Positions 9,056 through 16,172 of a DNA stretch of 32,018 nucleotides are shown here, one piece after another. This DNA is from Cyanobacteria bacterium UBA11370. Lineage in GTDB: Bacteria; Cyanobacteriota; Cyanobacteriia; Cyanobacteriales; Coleofasciculaceae. The notes beneath the pieces were generated by a model, which was not told the DNA's origin, made no database searches, and saw only the letters and a program-made list of their open reading frames with translations. The position numbers and the translations under genes were made by a program. Location: NCBI GenBank assembly GCA_003486645.1, contig DNGI01000092.1:1435-33452 (forward strand), read 5' to 3'. Position 1 is the first letter of the stretch. Every line of letters begins with the position of its first letter.

Positions 9056-10126
9056 ATGATGATCCCTGCCCTAACGTCACGATCGCTTCCCATGGTTCAA
9101 ATCCCCGAATCTACTGCTGACCTCGCTGCTGTCCTCGAACAACCCGTTGATCTGAATTTCCAATTGCCTGATCCAGAGGACGAGGAAATTCTGGACTATG
9201 ACTTTCAGCAGCAAGTCGATAACGCCTGGTTGGTGTGCGATCGCTTCGACTTACAAACCGAAATTTGGCGGGGACGAATCTTACGGATTGTACGCGATCG
9301 GGAGAAAAAAGGCGGTGACGGACGGGGGACAGGCTTTTTAAACTGGCTTAAAAGTCGAGAAATTAGTAAAAGTCAGGCTTACTCCTTAATCGAACTTGCT
9401 AATAGTGCCGATACTCTCTTAGCCGAAGGCAAACTTAGCCCGGATGCGATTAGAAATTTTAGCAAACGAGCCTTTGTAGAAACTGCCAAATCTGCCCCAG
9501 AAGTACAACAATTAGTAACCGATGCCGCCCAAAAAGGCGATCGCATTACCCGCCGGGAAGTTAAACAGCTAGCTGATGAATGGACAGCAATGTCTTCGGA
9601 ATTGCTACCCGATGAAGTCAAAGAAAAAGCGGCATCCGGAACCATGCCTGCCCGTTATCTGGCACCCTTAGTCAAAGAAATGGAAAAATTGCCAGAATTA
9701 CACCTCAAACCGTTACAAAATGAAGTTGCTGCTAGTCCCGATGTAGATACAGTTAAACAAGTAACCTCAGATGCGCGTTCTTTATCCAAATATCTCGATG
9801 CTGCCGCCCAAGTTCAAGCGCTTCAAAACTCATCTTTAGATATGGAAATGGCATTAGAAGAAGCGTTGCGACTGGACTGTTTAAATACGGCGGCGGATTT
9901 AGTCAAACAAGCAACAGTACTGGAACAAACGGTTGGCAAACTTTATACGACTTGGAAGCGTTTAGGCAGTCTTTCAGATCGATTATATGTGGATACAGGT
10001 GCGAGTACACCCCATTTGCGATCGCTCCTTAATTGCTTAGATCGGCTGGCGAGTGAAGTCATTGAAGTTCCATTAGATGATACAGGGGAGCAAATTGTTC
10101 GTTTAAAGGTAATGGTTGATAGTTAA
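9056..10126 (+). CDS. DUF3102-like putative DNA-binding protein
   Basis: A 356-residue soluble protein. After an acidic N-terminus (residues ~20-50) there is a segment around 60-135 of the type IWRGRILRIVRD...FLNWLKS-EISKSQAYSLIELA, which resembles DUF3102/ParB-like helix-turn-helix proteins where a 'sterile alpha' DNA-binding helix follows a WLK motif. The rest (140-330) is helical and Leu/Ala-rich with a possible coiled coil near 220-300. ATGs at 9056 and 9059 and a later one at 9092 are possible starts. It lies 31 bases upstream of a broken restriction-like gene, so it may once have belonged to a defence or plasmid-maintenance locus. Function is unproven. Confidence 0.6.
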   Translation: MMIPALTSRSLPMVQIPESTADLAAVLEQPVDLNFQLPDPEDEEILDYDFQQQVDNAWLVCDRFDLQTEIWRGRILRIVRDREKKGGDGRGTGFLNWLKSREISKSQAYSLIELANSADTLLAEGKLSPDAIRNFSKRAFVETAKSAPEVQQLVTDAAQKGDRITRREVKQLADEWTAMSSELLPDEVKEKAASGTMPARYLAPLVKEMEKLPELHLKPLQNEVAASPDVDTVKQVTSDARSLSKYLDAAAQVQALQNSSLDMEMALEEALRLDCLNTAADLVKQATVLEQTVGKLYTTWKRLGSLSDRLYVDTGASTPHLRSLLNCLDRLASEVIEVPLDDTGEQIVRLKVMVDS

Positions 10127-10156
10127 CTACGTGTATTTTTACATTTAGAGATACGA

Positions 10157-10322
10157 ATGCCTAGTGGAGCAGAGTATGAAGGAAAGATTGTCAGCTACGA
10201 TTGGAATGGTTTAGTTAATTTATGGAGTCAAATTGAATCAGGCAATACTCCGGGTTGGGATTCAGGTAAAGCCTTGTTGAACGTGGTCTTCCAAATTACA
10301 ACATTACAATTGAGGCTTTATC
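10157..10322 (+). pseudogene. Deletion scar: nuclease-like 5' fragment joined to another gene's tail
   Basis: The frame opening MPSGAEYEGKIVSYDWNGL and running to GWDSGKAL looks like the N-terminus of a cyanobacterial restriction-endonuclease-like protein, whose family continues KALEY-VLRAFELEG as I remember it. Here it breaks after GKAL near 10277. In the neighbouring frame the sequence then reads SLVERGLPNYNITIEALS and stops at 10323-10325 in the overlap TCATGA with the next gene. That looks like the C-terminus of a larger upstream partner gene, perhaps an ATPase. The simplest reading is a deletion that removed most of two genes. The original frame stays open to 10360 but is probably not a functional protein. 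Confidence 0.5.
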
Positions 10323-10784
10323 ATGACCTTAGCCTATATAGTTACAGAAGGGCAGTTTGATCAAGAGATTCTGGAAAAATTACTACCAAAACCTCTCCTC
10401 CAAGAGACGGCAATCATTGCCGCTGGGGGAAAGTATGCAGCACAATCATTAGCTAGTACAATTCTTCCGATCAAGCAACTACCTGTTGCTTTGGTGATTG
10501 ATGGCGATACACAAGACGAACACAGAATTCGAGAACAGGCTGATCTGCTTAATCAACTTCTTTATCAGTCATCTCCTGGGATTCCATTTAGAGTTTTTAT
10601 AGCTGTTCGAGCGTTAGAAGTTATTTTTTTAGAATATCCATCTGTGATTGAAAAAATTGCTGAACGCAGTTTTTCTGATATAGAGTTGCAACTGGCTAAG
10701 AGCAACCCCAGACAGTTTTTGAGCAATATATTAGGCGAACCACCAACATTTATTCATAAAATATTGACCAATCTTACTGAATAA
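10323..10784 (+). CDS. Small Toprim-domain protein
   Basis: A 153-residue protein with the Toprim signature: an early glutamate in YIVTEGQFD (E9) and a DxD-type motif in VALVIDGDTQDE (D60, D62). Toprim domains bind Mg2+ and occur in OLD nucleases, RecR, primases and small nuclease-like proteins. Here the domain stands alone with a C-terminal helical part (~110-153). GAGG lies seven bases before the ATG. Its start overlaps the stop of a deleted upstream gene (ATGA overlap at 10323-10326), which suggests it was the second gene of an operon, as in ATPase plus Toprim defence pairs. With the partner lost it may be an orphan. Confidence 0.65.
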   Translation: MTLAYIVTEGQFDQEILEKLLPKPLLQETAIIAAGGKYAAQSLASTILPIKQLPVALVIDGDTQDEHRIREQADLLNQLLYQSSPGIPFRVFIAVRALEVIFLEYPSVIEKIAERSFSDIELQLAKSNPRQFLSNILGEPPTFIHKILTNLTE

Positions 10785-10919
10785 AACCTGCATAATTTGC
10801 AGCAACATCCTTTAATCAAAGGACTGATGAGTTTTTTGCCTGAAACTGCTCCCATTTAAACCCGTTCAGCTTGTTAACCGCAATTTCTCTGGGAGCGTAA
10901 GTATTCCCACTCCCCTCCC

Positions 10920-11831
10920 CTATGATCCCTCTCCTCTTCGCAAGTTTTGTATTTCTTCAAGGCTAAGTCCTGTCATTTGACTAATCGTTTCTTCATCCAG
11001 AAGATTGAGCATCTGTCTAGCAATTTCAAGTTTAGCTTCTCTTGCTCCTCGTTCAATACCTTGTTCAATACCTTGTTCAATACCTTGTTCAATCCCTTGC
11101 TGAATCCCTTGCTGAATCCCTTGCCTAGTCGCTTTGATCATAGCATTTCGCATATCGTGAATAAAAATTTCACGCCTCTCCAAGTCTTCCAAATCTTCTG
11201 GAGTAAGATTAGCTTGGTTAGCAATTTCAAACGCTCTACTGATTGCAGGTACACTTGCCATTATCTCTGGTACAGTCTGCAAATCTCTAGCACTCTTAAG
11301 AAAGTAAATCCATTTATCCGTAAGTGTTACTAATTCATCCAGTCCTTTTTTAAATTTAGGTAATTCGACAAAAACCAGCTCAATGTCATAACTTAAATAA
11401 TCGACCAGATACTCTTTTTCTTTAAGGACAAAATGAGAAATTACTTTATCAAATTGCTCAAACATCTGAAAATCGGTAATAGTCAGCGCTATTACAGGAT
11501 TAAGTAAACTGTAATCTTCGCCAACCTGGAGTTGAACTGAATAAGCTTTTGCCGCATTGTATAAAATTCGCTTCTCAAAGCTTTCTACATTCAACACTTG
11601 CATTTCAATGATGACCGTTTTGTCTCCGCTAATCTTAGCTCTGACATCCAGATAAGTGTCTTTAATCCCTCTAATTTTCGGAGCAAGATAAGGATTAATA
11701 ATTTCTAAATCTTCAATAGTTGAGCTATCGTTGTATAGTATAGCATTCAAAAAACTGATCAGAATATCTTTACTTTGTTCCGAACCAAAGATTCGTTTAA
11801 AAGCAAAATCGGTTTTAGGATTGATAAACAT
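10920..11831 (-). CDS. Rpn/PD-(D/E)XK nuclease family putative transposase
   Basis: A 303-residue protein beginning MFINPKTDFAFKRIFGSEQS, the hallmark of the Rpn recombination-promoting nuclease / PDDEXK transposase family (TIGR01784 type). The nuclease core has D62 (YLDVRAK) and E76-M-Q78 (VIIEMQV), a PD-(D/E)XK variant with Gln in the last position. The family promotes RecA-independent recombination in E. coli. Residues ~238-262 are an array of GIQQGIEQ units encoded by 12-bp DNA repeats (11042-11124), a region prone to copy-number change. The C-terminal IARQMLNLLDEETISQMTGL is typical of the family. No terminal inverted repeats were seen, so self-mobility is doubtful. Confidence 0.85.
   Translation of the reverse strand: MFINPKTDFAFKRIFGSEQSKDILISFLNAILYNDSSTIEDLEIINPYLAPKIRGIKDTYLDVRAKISGDKTVIIEMQVLNVESFEKRILYNAAKAYSVQLQVGEDYSLLNPVIALTITDFQMFEQFDKVISHFVLKEKEYLVDYLSYDIELVFVELPKFKKGLDELVTLTDKWIYFLKSARDLQTVPEIMASVPAISRAFEIANQANLTPEDLEDLERREIFIHDMRNAMIKATRQGIQQGIQQGIEQGIEQGIEQGIERGAREAKLEIARQMLNLLDEETISQMTGLSLEEIQNLRRGEGS
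11042..11124 (-). repeat. 12-bp tandem repeat coding GI(Q/E)Q units
   Basis: Units of the form TTCAATACCTTG and TGAATCCCTTGC repeat about six to seven times inside the Rpn-type gene, with 12-bp period, keeping frame. In protein they give GIQQ and GIEQ repeats that probably form a helical linker. Copy number is likely variable between strains. Confidence 0.85.
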
Positions 11832-11918
11832 AATACTAATTTATTCCTCTATACAATTAAGATACAAAAACCAATCACCTATCCGCTACATCCGGTACAA
11901 AATCCGTTGCAAACCTGC

Positions 11919-13517
11919 TTACTGCGCCAACGCCAACCCATCAGCACGAGGTTCAGACGCTGCTATCAAAACACCTCTATCCCGCAAAATAATCTGACCC
12001 CTACCAAATTCTCGCCCATCGGCACTAATCTGAATATCATGACCCCATTCAGCTAATGCTAAGGCGACATGACGAGGTACCGTGTGTTCTAAAAGTACCT
12101 GATTTCCACTCAAAAACTGCCATCTCGGAGCATCCAGCGCCGCTTGTGGATTCATTCCATAATCCGTCAAATTTACCACAACTTGTAGATGTCCCTGCGG
12201 CTGCATATGTCCCCCCATTACTCCAAACGATCCGAGTGGTTCACCGTCTTGGGTGAGAAACCCCGGAATAATAGTATGAAATGGACGTTTACTAGGTGCC
12301 AATTGATTAGGATGACCCGTTTCTAAAGTAAAACCAACACCCCGATTTTGCAATGCAATTCCTGTATCAGGAATCAGGATACCACTACCAAATCCTTCAT
12401 AGTTTGATTGAATAAATGATACCATTAATTCCCCATCAGCGGCAGCTAAATAGACCGTTCCGCCCTTTAATAATCCAGGTTCAGCTAGGAAAATAGCTTC
12501 TTCTCCAATGAGTTCTCGGCGCGAAGTAGCGTAAGTTTTATTTAATAACTGTTCTACGTCTACTTCCATAAATCCAGGATCAGAAATATAGCGGTGAACA
12601 TCAGCAAAGGCTAATTTCATCACTTCGATTTGAAGATGATAACTTTCTACTGAGTCGCGGGAGTATCTGCTGAGTTCAAACCCTTCTAGAATATTTAAGG
12701 CTATCAAAGCAGCAATACCTTGAGTATGGGGGGGAATTTCCCAAACAGTAAGATTACGATAGTTTGTAGATATCGGTTCTACCCACTCCGCTTGATGGCT
12801 TGCTAAGTCACTCGTTGTTAAAAAGCCACCCGTATCAGCCGCAAAATCAGCCATAGATTGAGCAATTTTTCCCTGATAAAAGCTATCACCTCCACTTTGT
12901 GCGATCGCCCTTAACGTTTCCCCATGAATCTCACTTCCCCAAATTTCTCCCGCTAGTGGTGCGCGGTTATTAGGAAAAAATACGTTTTTAAACGGTTCAA
13001 ATTCCCTACCACTAAGAGATAAATAAATCGTCTCAGCTTGTTTCCAAGCACTTGCAGTTATAGGTGAAACAGGGAACCCTAATTCAGCATATCGAATAGC
13101 TGGGGTAAATAACTGTTCAAACGGTAATTTTCCCCAACGTTCCCACAAAATTCGCCATCCAGATACCGCACCGGGAACAGTAACAGGTAGCCAACCTTTT
13201 GAAGGAATTGTATTCATCCCGTCGAACTGATTAATGGTTAGGTTTTGGGGACTTTTGCCAGACGCATTCAGTCCATGAAGTTTCCCATCCCATACCAAAG
13301 CAAACGCATCAGAACCAATCCCATTAGAAGTCGGTTCAACAACGGTAAGTGCGATCGCCATTGCTATCGCCGCATCTACCGCATTTCCCCCCGCCCAAAA
13401 CATCTCCATTCCTGCTAATGTTGCTAGGGGTTGGCTGGTTGCGACAGCACAGTGTTTCCCCATAATTACCCGCCGCGCTGAAGGGTAGGGATAGTCAGTT
13501 AGGGTGTTTTTATTCAT
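11919..13517 (-). CDS. Gamma-glutamyltransferase family protein (YwrD-like)
   Basis: An Ntn-hydrolase of 532 residues. Precursors of this family cut themselves before a catalytic threonine. The N-terminal SQPLATLAGMEMFWAGGNAVDAAIA and EPTSNGIGSDAFALVWDG are diagnostic. The likely nucleophile is T354 in KGGTVYLAAADGE, followed by FIQSNYEGFGSG, as in the YwrD-like/archaeal branch; classical GGTs have TTH here. The large subunit would be ~353 residues and the small one ~179. No signal peptide is visible, so unlike E. coli Ggt it may stay in the cytoplasm. Role in glutathione or gamma-glutamyl compound turnover is inferred. It is followed on the same strand by the Rpn-like gene (87-base gap). Confidence 0.87.
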   Translation of the reverse strand: MNKNTLTDYPYPSARRVIMGKHCAVATSQPLATLAGMEMFWAGGNAVDAAIAMAIALTVVEPTSNGIGSDAFALVWDGKLHGLNASGKSPQNLTINQFDGMNTIPSKGWLPVTVPGAVSGWRILWERWGKLPFEQLFTPAIRYAELGFPVSPITASAWKQAETIYLSLSGREFEPFKNVFFPNNRAPLAGEIWGSEIHGETLRAIAQSGGDSFYQGKIAQSMADFAADTGGFLTTSDLASHQAEWVEPISTNYRNLTVWEIPPHTQGIAALIALNILEGFELSRYSRDSVESYHLQIEVMKLAFADVHRYISDPGFMEVDVEQLLNKTYATSRRELIGEEAIFLAEPGLLKGGTVYLAAADGELMVSFIQSNYEGFGSGILIPDTGIALQNRGVGFTLETGHPNQLAPSKRPFHTIIPGFLTQDGEPLGSFGVMGGHMQPQGHLQVVVNLTDYGMNPQAALDAPRWQFLSGNQVLLEHTVPRHVALALAEWGHDIQISADGREFGRGQIILRDRGVLIAASEPRADGLALAQ

Positions 13518-13740
13518 GAATTAAGATGAATTTATCCAATTAATTGAATTATCTGTTATTTTAAACGTTTAAAGATATTTGTGAAGATTTGGGAGAGTTT
13601 GCTTGTAAACAGGAAACTGCTCGTTCAATGGTAGCAATTACATCGAAGGAATATGTAATATCAGTGGTTAATAATTAGGTTCTATGGCTCACAATACCAC
13701 AATAGTTTTTTTCTGAAAACTAATTACTTTGACTTATAAT
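13518..13740. other. Intergenic gap, possible gene fragment
   Basis: No intact gene. On the plus strand a stop-free stretch at about 13573-13674, reading KDICEDLGEFACKQETARS, ends in TAG at 13675 and has no good start; it might be a remnant. The rest is AT-rich and featureless. Confidence 0.35.
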
Positions 13741-13839
13741 CTAATGCTTTTGATGAGTAGCCTCCCTCAGTCTCTCTTCTGACGCTGTTGTAACCTTCTC
13801 TTGAGACTGGGATGAACTGATAGCGCGAATATCTATCAT
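13741..13839 (-). CDS. Doubtful 32-residue ORF overlapping the upstream stop
   Basis: The ATG at 13839 overlaps the TGA of the PD-(D/E)XK-like gene (ATGA) and is preceded by GAGGAAG, a good ribosome binding site. It encodes MIDIRAISSSQSQEKV and ends after 32 residues. Most of it is the 62-bp repeat also found at 15834-15894, where the same frame is broken by a one-base deletion. It could be a real mini-gene, the tail of a lost gene, or chance. Low confidence. Confidence 0.25.
   Translation of the reverse strand: MIDIRAISSSQSQEKVTTASEERLREATHQKH
13761..13822. repeat. 62-bp hairpin repeat, copy 1
   Basis: Shares most of its sequence with 15834-15894: CCTCCCTCAGTCTC at the left and TTGAGACTGGGATGAACTGA at the right. 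CAGTCTC and GAGACTG are inverted, so a stem with a ~25-base loop can form. Both copies lie just downstream of a minus-strand gene. Confidence 0.75.
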
Positions 13840-14453
13840 GAATTCTTCCTCTGAGAAATCCCGACCAAGATATTCATCAACTCTTCTAGGTCATCAGGGA
13901 TTGAATACAAAGCAATGTCTTGAGTAATTTGTTGGTGACTAACGTTGAGGATACCAAACTGCCAAGCATTCCCAATCGTGACGGCACCGTAGAATACATC
14001 TTGTTCTTCTATCTTAGATAACGCAATCAACTCAACTGCCATCTGAGTAAAACCTCTCGTCATGTCATCATTTTTGGCTTCAACAACCAGAAGACTTTGG
14101 GTTGAACGTAGCAGGTAATCGAGATTGCCTTTAAGCCAGTTATTCACACTCAGAGGGTACTCAATTCTCAACTGACAATTGCAGTAGGTGGCAACTTCGA
14201 TTAGCACCGGAGCAACTAAGGTTTCTCTCCGTGCGGTTTCACTAGTGAGGCTGACCAACGGTAAAATTTTTTCAATACGTTGACGTAACTCTGGCAGTCG
14301 CTCGAATGGCGTTGTTGTTTTCGGTAGAGACAATCGCGCTCGCACGAGTGCATAGCCAAGTTCAGCCAGAATTTCATCGGGTTCATAAGGCATCTCGAAG
14401 TAGGAACGGAATGTATAGGATTGTCCTTCTTTGAGAATGGGGGGTTTACTCAT
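13836..14453 (-). CDS. PD-(D/E)XK-like hypothetical protein
   Basis: A 205-residue soluble protein. The segment GNLDYLLRS...LLVVEAKNDD gives D112 and E125-A-K127, the D...ExK pattern of the restriction-endonuclease-like fold, with a conserved-looking helix glutamate in RRETLVAPVL (E77). Such stand-alone proteins are common in cyanobacterial accessory DNA and are usually annotated only as hypothetical. The ATG at 14453 is preferred over 14492 because AAAGGAG precedes it closely and the upstream 13 residues look non-native. The C-terminus ends in a possible overlap with a mini-ORF at 13839. A nuclease activity is inferred, not shown. Confidence 0.7.
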   Translation of the reverse strand: MSKPPILKEGQSYTFRSYFEMPYEPDEILAELGYALVRARLSLPKTTTPFERLPELRQRIEKILPLVSLTSETARRETLVAPVLIEVATYCNCQLRIEYPLSVNNWLKGNLDYLLRSTQSLLVVEAKNDDMTRGFTQMAVELIALSKIEEQDVFYGAVTIGNAWQFGILNVSHQQITQDIALYSIPDDLEELMNILVGISQRKNS

Positions 14454-14550
14454 AGCGATCGCTCCTTTAATTATTGCTGGCTTACAAAACATCCTACGAG
14501 TCTTGAGAGTGCGATAGCGTGAAGCGAAGCTATAGCGATGAACGAGCGTC

Positions 14551-14600
14551 AGCGCTGCTGCTTTCAGCAGATCGCATTCCTCACACCAACAAGGGCTATT
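14551..14600 (+). repeat. Dispersed repeat, copy 1, with palindromic module
   Basis: Contains ATCGCATTCCTCACACCAAC (14571-14590), the core of a family also found at 15063, 15781, 17258 and 17975. Its left part, AGCGCTGCTGCTTTCAGCAG, is the reverse complement of the module found inside the gene at 17099-17122. It overlaps the 3' end of the truncated HigA-like gene. Confidence 0.7.
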
Positions 14601-14904
14601 TCAGCTTTGAGCCTATAACTCCAACTAAATCTGACTGCTTAAGCTGTCGCGCATCCATAAGATGCAACAAAATATTCTGTGGAGATGATGGTTCTACAGG
14701 AACCTGAGACTCTTCATAAATTTCAACAAGGATAGACAGTAATTCCAGCAGGGAATTTTCCTCTGGAGTAAGTTCTTCTCCACGTACCATCATTTGCTCT
14801 ATTGATTCAAGAGTATGATTGTATTCATCTTCAGAAGCAATGATTTTGGGTTGGTATTTTGCCAGGAGAGAACCGTAAGTTTTGCTGTCTAGCGTGGTAG
14901 CCAT
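14596..14904 (-). pseudogene. HigA-like antitoxin, 3'-truncated
   Basis: A 102-residue protein with the N-terminal layout of cyanobacterial HigA-type antitoxins: YGSLLAKYQPKIIASEDEYN, an acidic helical middle (LTPEENSLLELLSILVEIYEE) and the beginning of the helix-turn-helix, LMDARQLKQSDLVGVIGSK. Family members as I remember them continue with ~35 more residues that include the recognition helix (GVVSEVVNGKR-type). Here the frame ends LK-stop right where dispersed repeat sequence begins (14569-14600). DNA binding is therefore probably lost. No HigB-like toxin was found next to it. It may still be expressed as a fragment. Confidence 0.6.
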
Positions 14905-14949
14905 GATTTAATAATTATATTAGCCGATGAAAGTTTATACATTGCGTAT

Positions 14950-14972
14950 GTAGGGAGGTTATAACTCCCTAC
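14950..14972. promoter_or_regulatory. 8-bp inverted repeat upstream of HigA-like gene
   Basis: GTAGGGAG and CTCCCTAC are perfect inverted arms around a seven-base AT-rich loop. It lies 46 bases upstream of the HigA-like start. Antitoxins often bind such palindromes to repress their own operon, so this could be the old operator; a terminator is less likely as no U-tract follows. Confidence 0.35.
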
Positions 14973-15062
14973 TAGCATCTTAATTAGGAGGTTTTCTTAG
15001 ACTCCTTATCAAAATGCTGAACCGTTCCAACCAATGTTCTAGCCTGGGAAAGCAATTGTCCA

Positions 15063-15127
15063 GCGATCGCATTCCCCACACCAACTTCCCGCGATTCCAA
15101 CGGAGCAGCTACGCTTCACGTATCCTC
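15063..15127 (+). repeat. Dispersed repeat, copy 2
   Basis: GCGATCGCATTCCCCACACC begins the unit; GCGATTCCAACGGAGCAGCT and ACGCTTCACGTATCC follow. It is most similar to the copies at 17258-17340 and 17975-18036, all in the same orientation. It sits in the gap between the HigA-like gene and BrnT. Confidence 0.75.
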
Positions 15128-15195
15128 TACCTTGCATGTAGATTCATTTGATAGTGTCTTTACAATGTAAATACGTCCTGCTTACACTTGAAGGT

Positions 15196-15492
15196 ATGGA
15201 CGTATATTTCGTGTTAAACGACATTACTTTTGTTTGGGACGAGGAGAAGGCTCGAAAAAATCCTGGTAAGCATGATGGTGTCACCTTTCAGCAAGCGGCA
15301 GAGGCTTTCTTCGATCCATTTTTAGTGATCGTTGATGCCAGTCGCAATGATGAGGCACGAGATGCTGTCATTGGTTTGGATAGGCGGTGGAATCTCCTGT
15401 ATGTGGTTCACATTGAGCGGGAGGATGACATGATTCGGATTATTTCAGCTCGGAAAGCAACGCGCAAGGAGCGTGAATATTATGAAAACTGA
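15196..15492 (+). CDS. brnT: BrnT family toxin
   Basis: A 98-residue protein of the BrnT ribonuclease-toxin family: DITFVWDEEKARKNPGKHDG matches the family pattern FEWDE-KA--N--KHGV-F, then AAEAFFDPF, and the C-terminal IRIISARKATRKEREYYEN is the family signature (RxISARxAxxxErxxYe). BrnT cuts RNA and is neutralised by its downstream partner. The ATG at 15196, with GAAGG six bases upstream, gives the normal family length; an upstream in-frame start at 15148 would add 16 unrelated residues. It overlaps the next gene by 11 bases, so the two are translationally coupled. The histidine of KHDG is shifted by one residue relative to the common KHGV. Confidence 0.85.
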   Translation: MDVYFVLNDITFVWDEEKARKNPGKHDGVTFQQAAEAFFDPFLVIVDASRNDEARDAVIGLDRRWNLLYVVHIEREDDMIRIISARKATRKEREYYEN

Positions 15493-15766
15493 AGCTTTGA
15501 AAAAACGATTGAATAAAAACCGTCCTATGACCACTGTGACAATTCGCATTCCTGAAGATGTGATTGAGGATCTCAAGCGTGTAGCTCCGTTACTTGGATT
15601 TTCGGGTTATCAACCCTTAATTCGCGCTTATATTGGTCAGGGGCTTCGAGCAGATCTGGAGCGATTAGAGGGTGATACGGTTTCTGCTTTGATTGCAAGT
15701 CTAAAACGTCGTGGTGTGAGTGATGAAGTGATTCATGAAGCACTTAGCGAAGTTGTTCATCAATAA
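15482..15766 (+). CDS. Ribbon-helix-helix antitoxin partner of BrnT
   Basis: A 94-residue protein starting inside the last codons of brnT. The segment MTTVTIRIPEDVIEDLKRVA followed by YQPLIRAYIGQGLR is a ribbon-helix-helix (CopG/BrnA-like) DNA-binding domain, expected to dimerise, bind BrnT and repress the operon. The extra C-terminal half (DLERLEGDTVSALIASLKRRGV...) is longer than in classical BrnA and probably wraps the toxin. GGAG 12 bases before the ATG at 15482 lies within the end of brnT; an in-frame GTG at 15473 is less likely. A copy of the dispersed repeat starts 15 bases after the stop. Confidence 0.8.
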   Translation: MKTEALKKRLNKNRPMTTVTIRIPEDVIEDLKRVAPLLGFSGYQPLIRAYIGQGLRADLERLEGDTVSALIASLKRRGVSDEVIHEALSEVVHQ

Positions 15767-15780
15767 GCCTGATTGGAAAC

Positions 15781-15830
15781 GCGATCGCATTCCCCACACC
15801 AACAAGCGCGATAGCGAAGCGCAGATCGCA
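15781..15830 (+). repeat. Dispersed repeat, copy 3 (short form)
   Basis: Begins GCGATCGCATTCCCCACACC directly after the BrnT antitoxin gene, then AACAAGCGCGATAGCGAAGC and GCAGATCGCA, a palindromic module related to the one inserted at 17099-17136. It runs into the 62-bp hairpin repeat at 15834. Confidence 0.75.
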
Positions 15831-15833
15831 TCC

Positions 15834-15894
15834 CCTCCCTCAGTCTCACTTCCTAGCTGTTGCAACCTCCTCTTGAGACTGGGATGAACTGATA
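15834..15894. repeat. 62-bp hairpin repeat, copy 2
   Basis: Near-identical ends to the copy at 13761-13822, with the same CAGTCTC/GAGACTG inverted arms. It begins six bases beyond the stop of the minus-strand XRE gene, in the same relation to its neighbour as copy 1. Confidence 0.75.
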
Positions 15895-15899
15895 TCGGC

Positions 15900-16172
15900 T
15901 CAATTGATGTCGTCGGGTAAGTCGTTAATTGATAGTCCAGCCTGTTCCAACAAGGCTTGTAGCCGCTTTATTTGAGAAAAGGTGAACTTAATTCGTTGAT
16001 GTTGACCGCGTTCGTAGCGGCTGATAGTACTAGCCGTTATACCTAGTGCTTGCCCTAGTTCCTCCTGTGTTAACCCTAAGTACTCACGAAGTTCTTTGAG
16101 AGTTGTCAATTTAGGGTTGCTATTTGAGTTTTGATGTTCTACCATCCTAACAGTTGACTGTGCGTTTCGCAT
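15900..16172 (-). CDS. XRE-family helix-turn-helix regulator
   Basis: A 90-residue protein consisting almost only of a Cro/C1-type helix-turn-helix: LKELREYLGLTQEELGQALG and ITASTISRYERGQHQ are the two DNA-binding helices, with helix five in FSQIKRLQALLEQAG. The C-terminus LSINDLPDDIN is typical of cyanobacterial orphans of this type. Either the ATG at 16172 or that at 16145 (preceded by TTAGG) may be used. It may be the antitoxin of a lost toxin, since it stands among toxin-antitoxin genes, but no partner is recognisable on either side. Confidence 0.75.
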   Translation of the reverse strand: MRNAQSTVRMVEHQNSNSNPKLTTLKELREYLGLTQEELGQALGITASTISRYERGQHQRIKFTFSQIKRLQALLEQAGLSINDLPDDIN

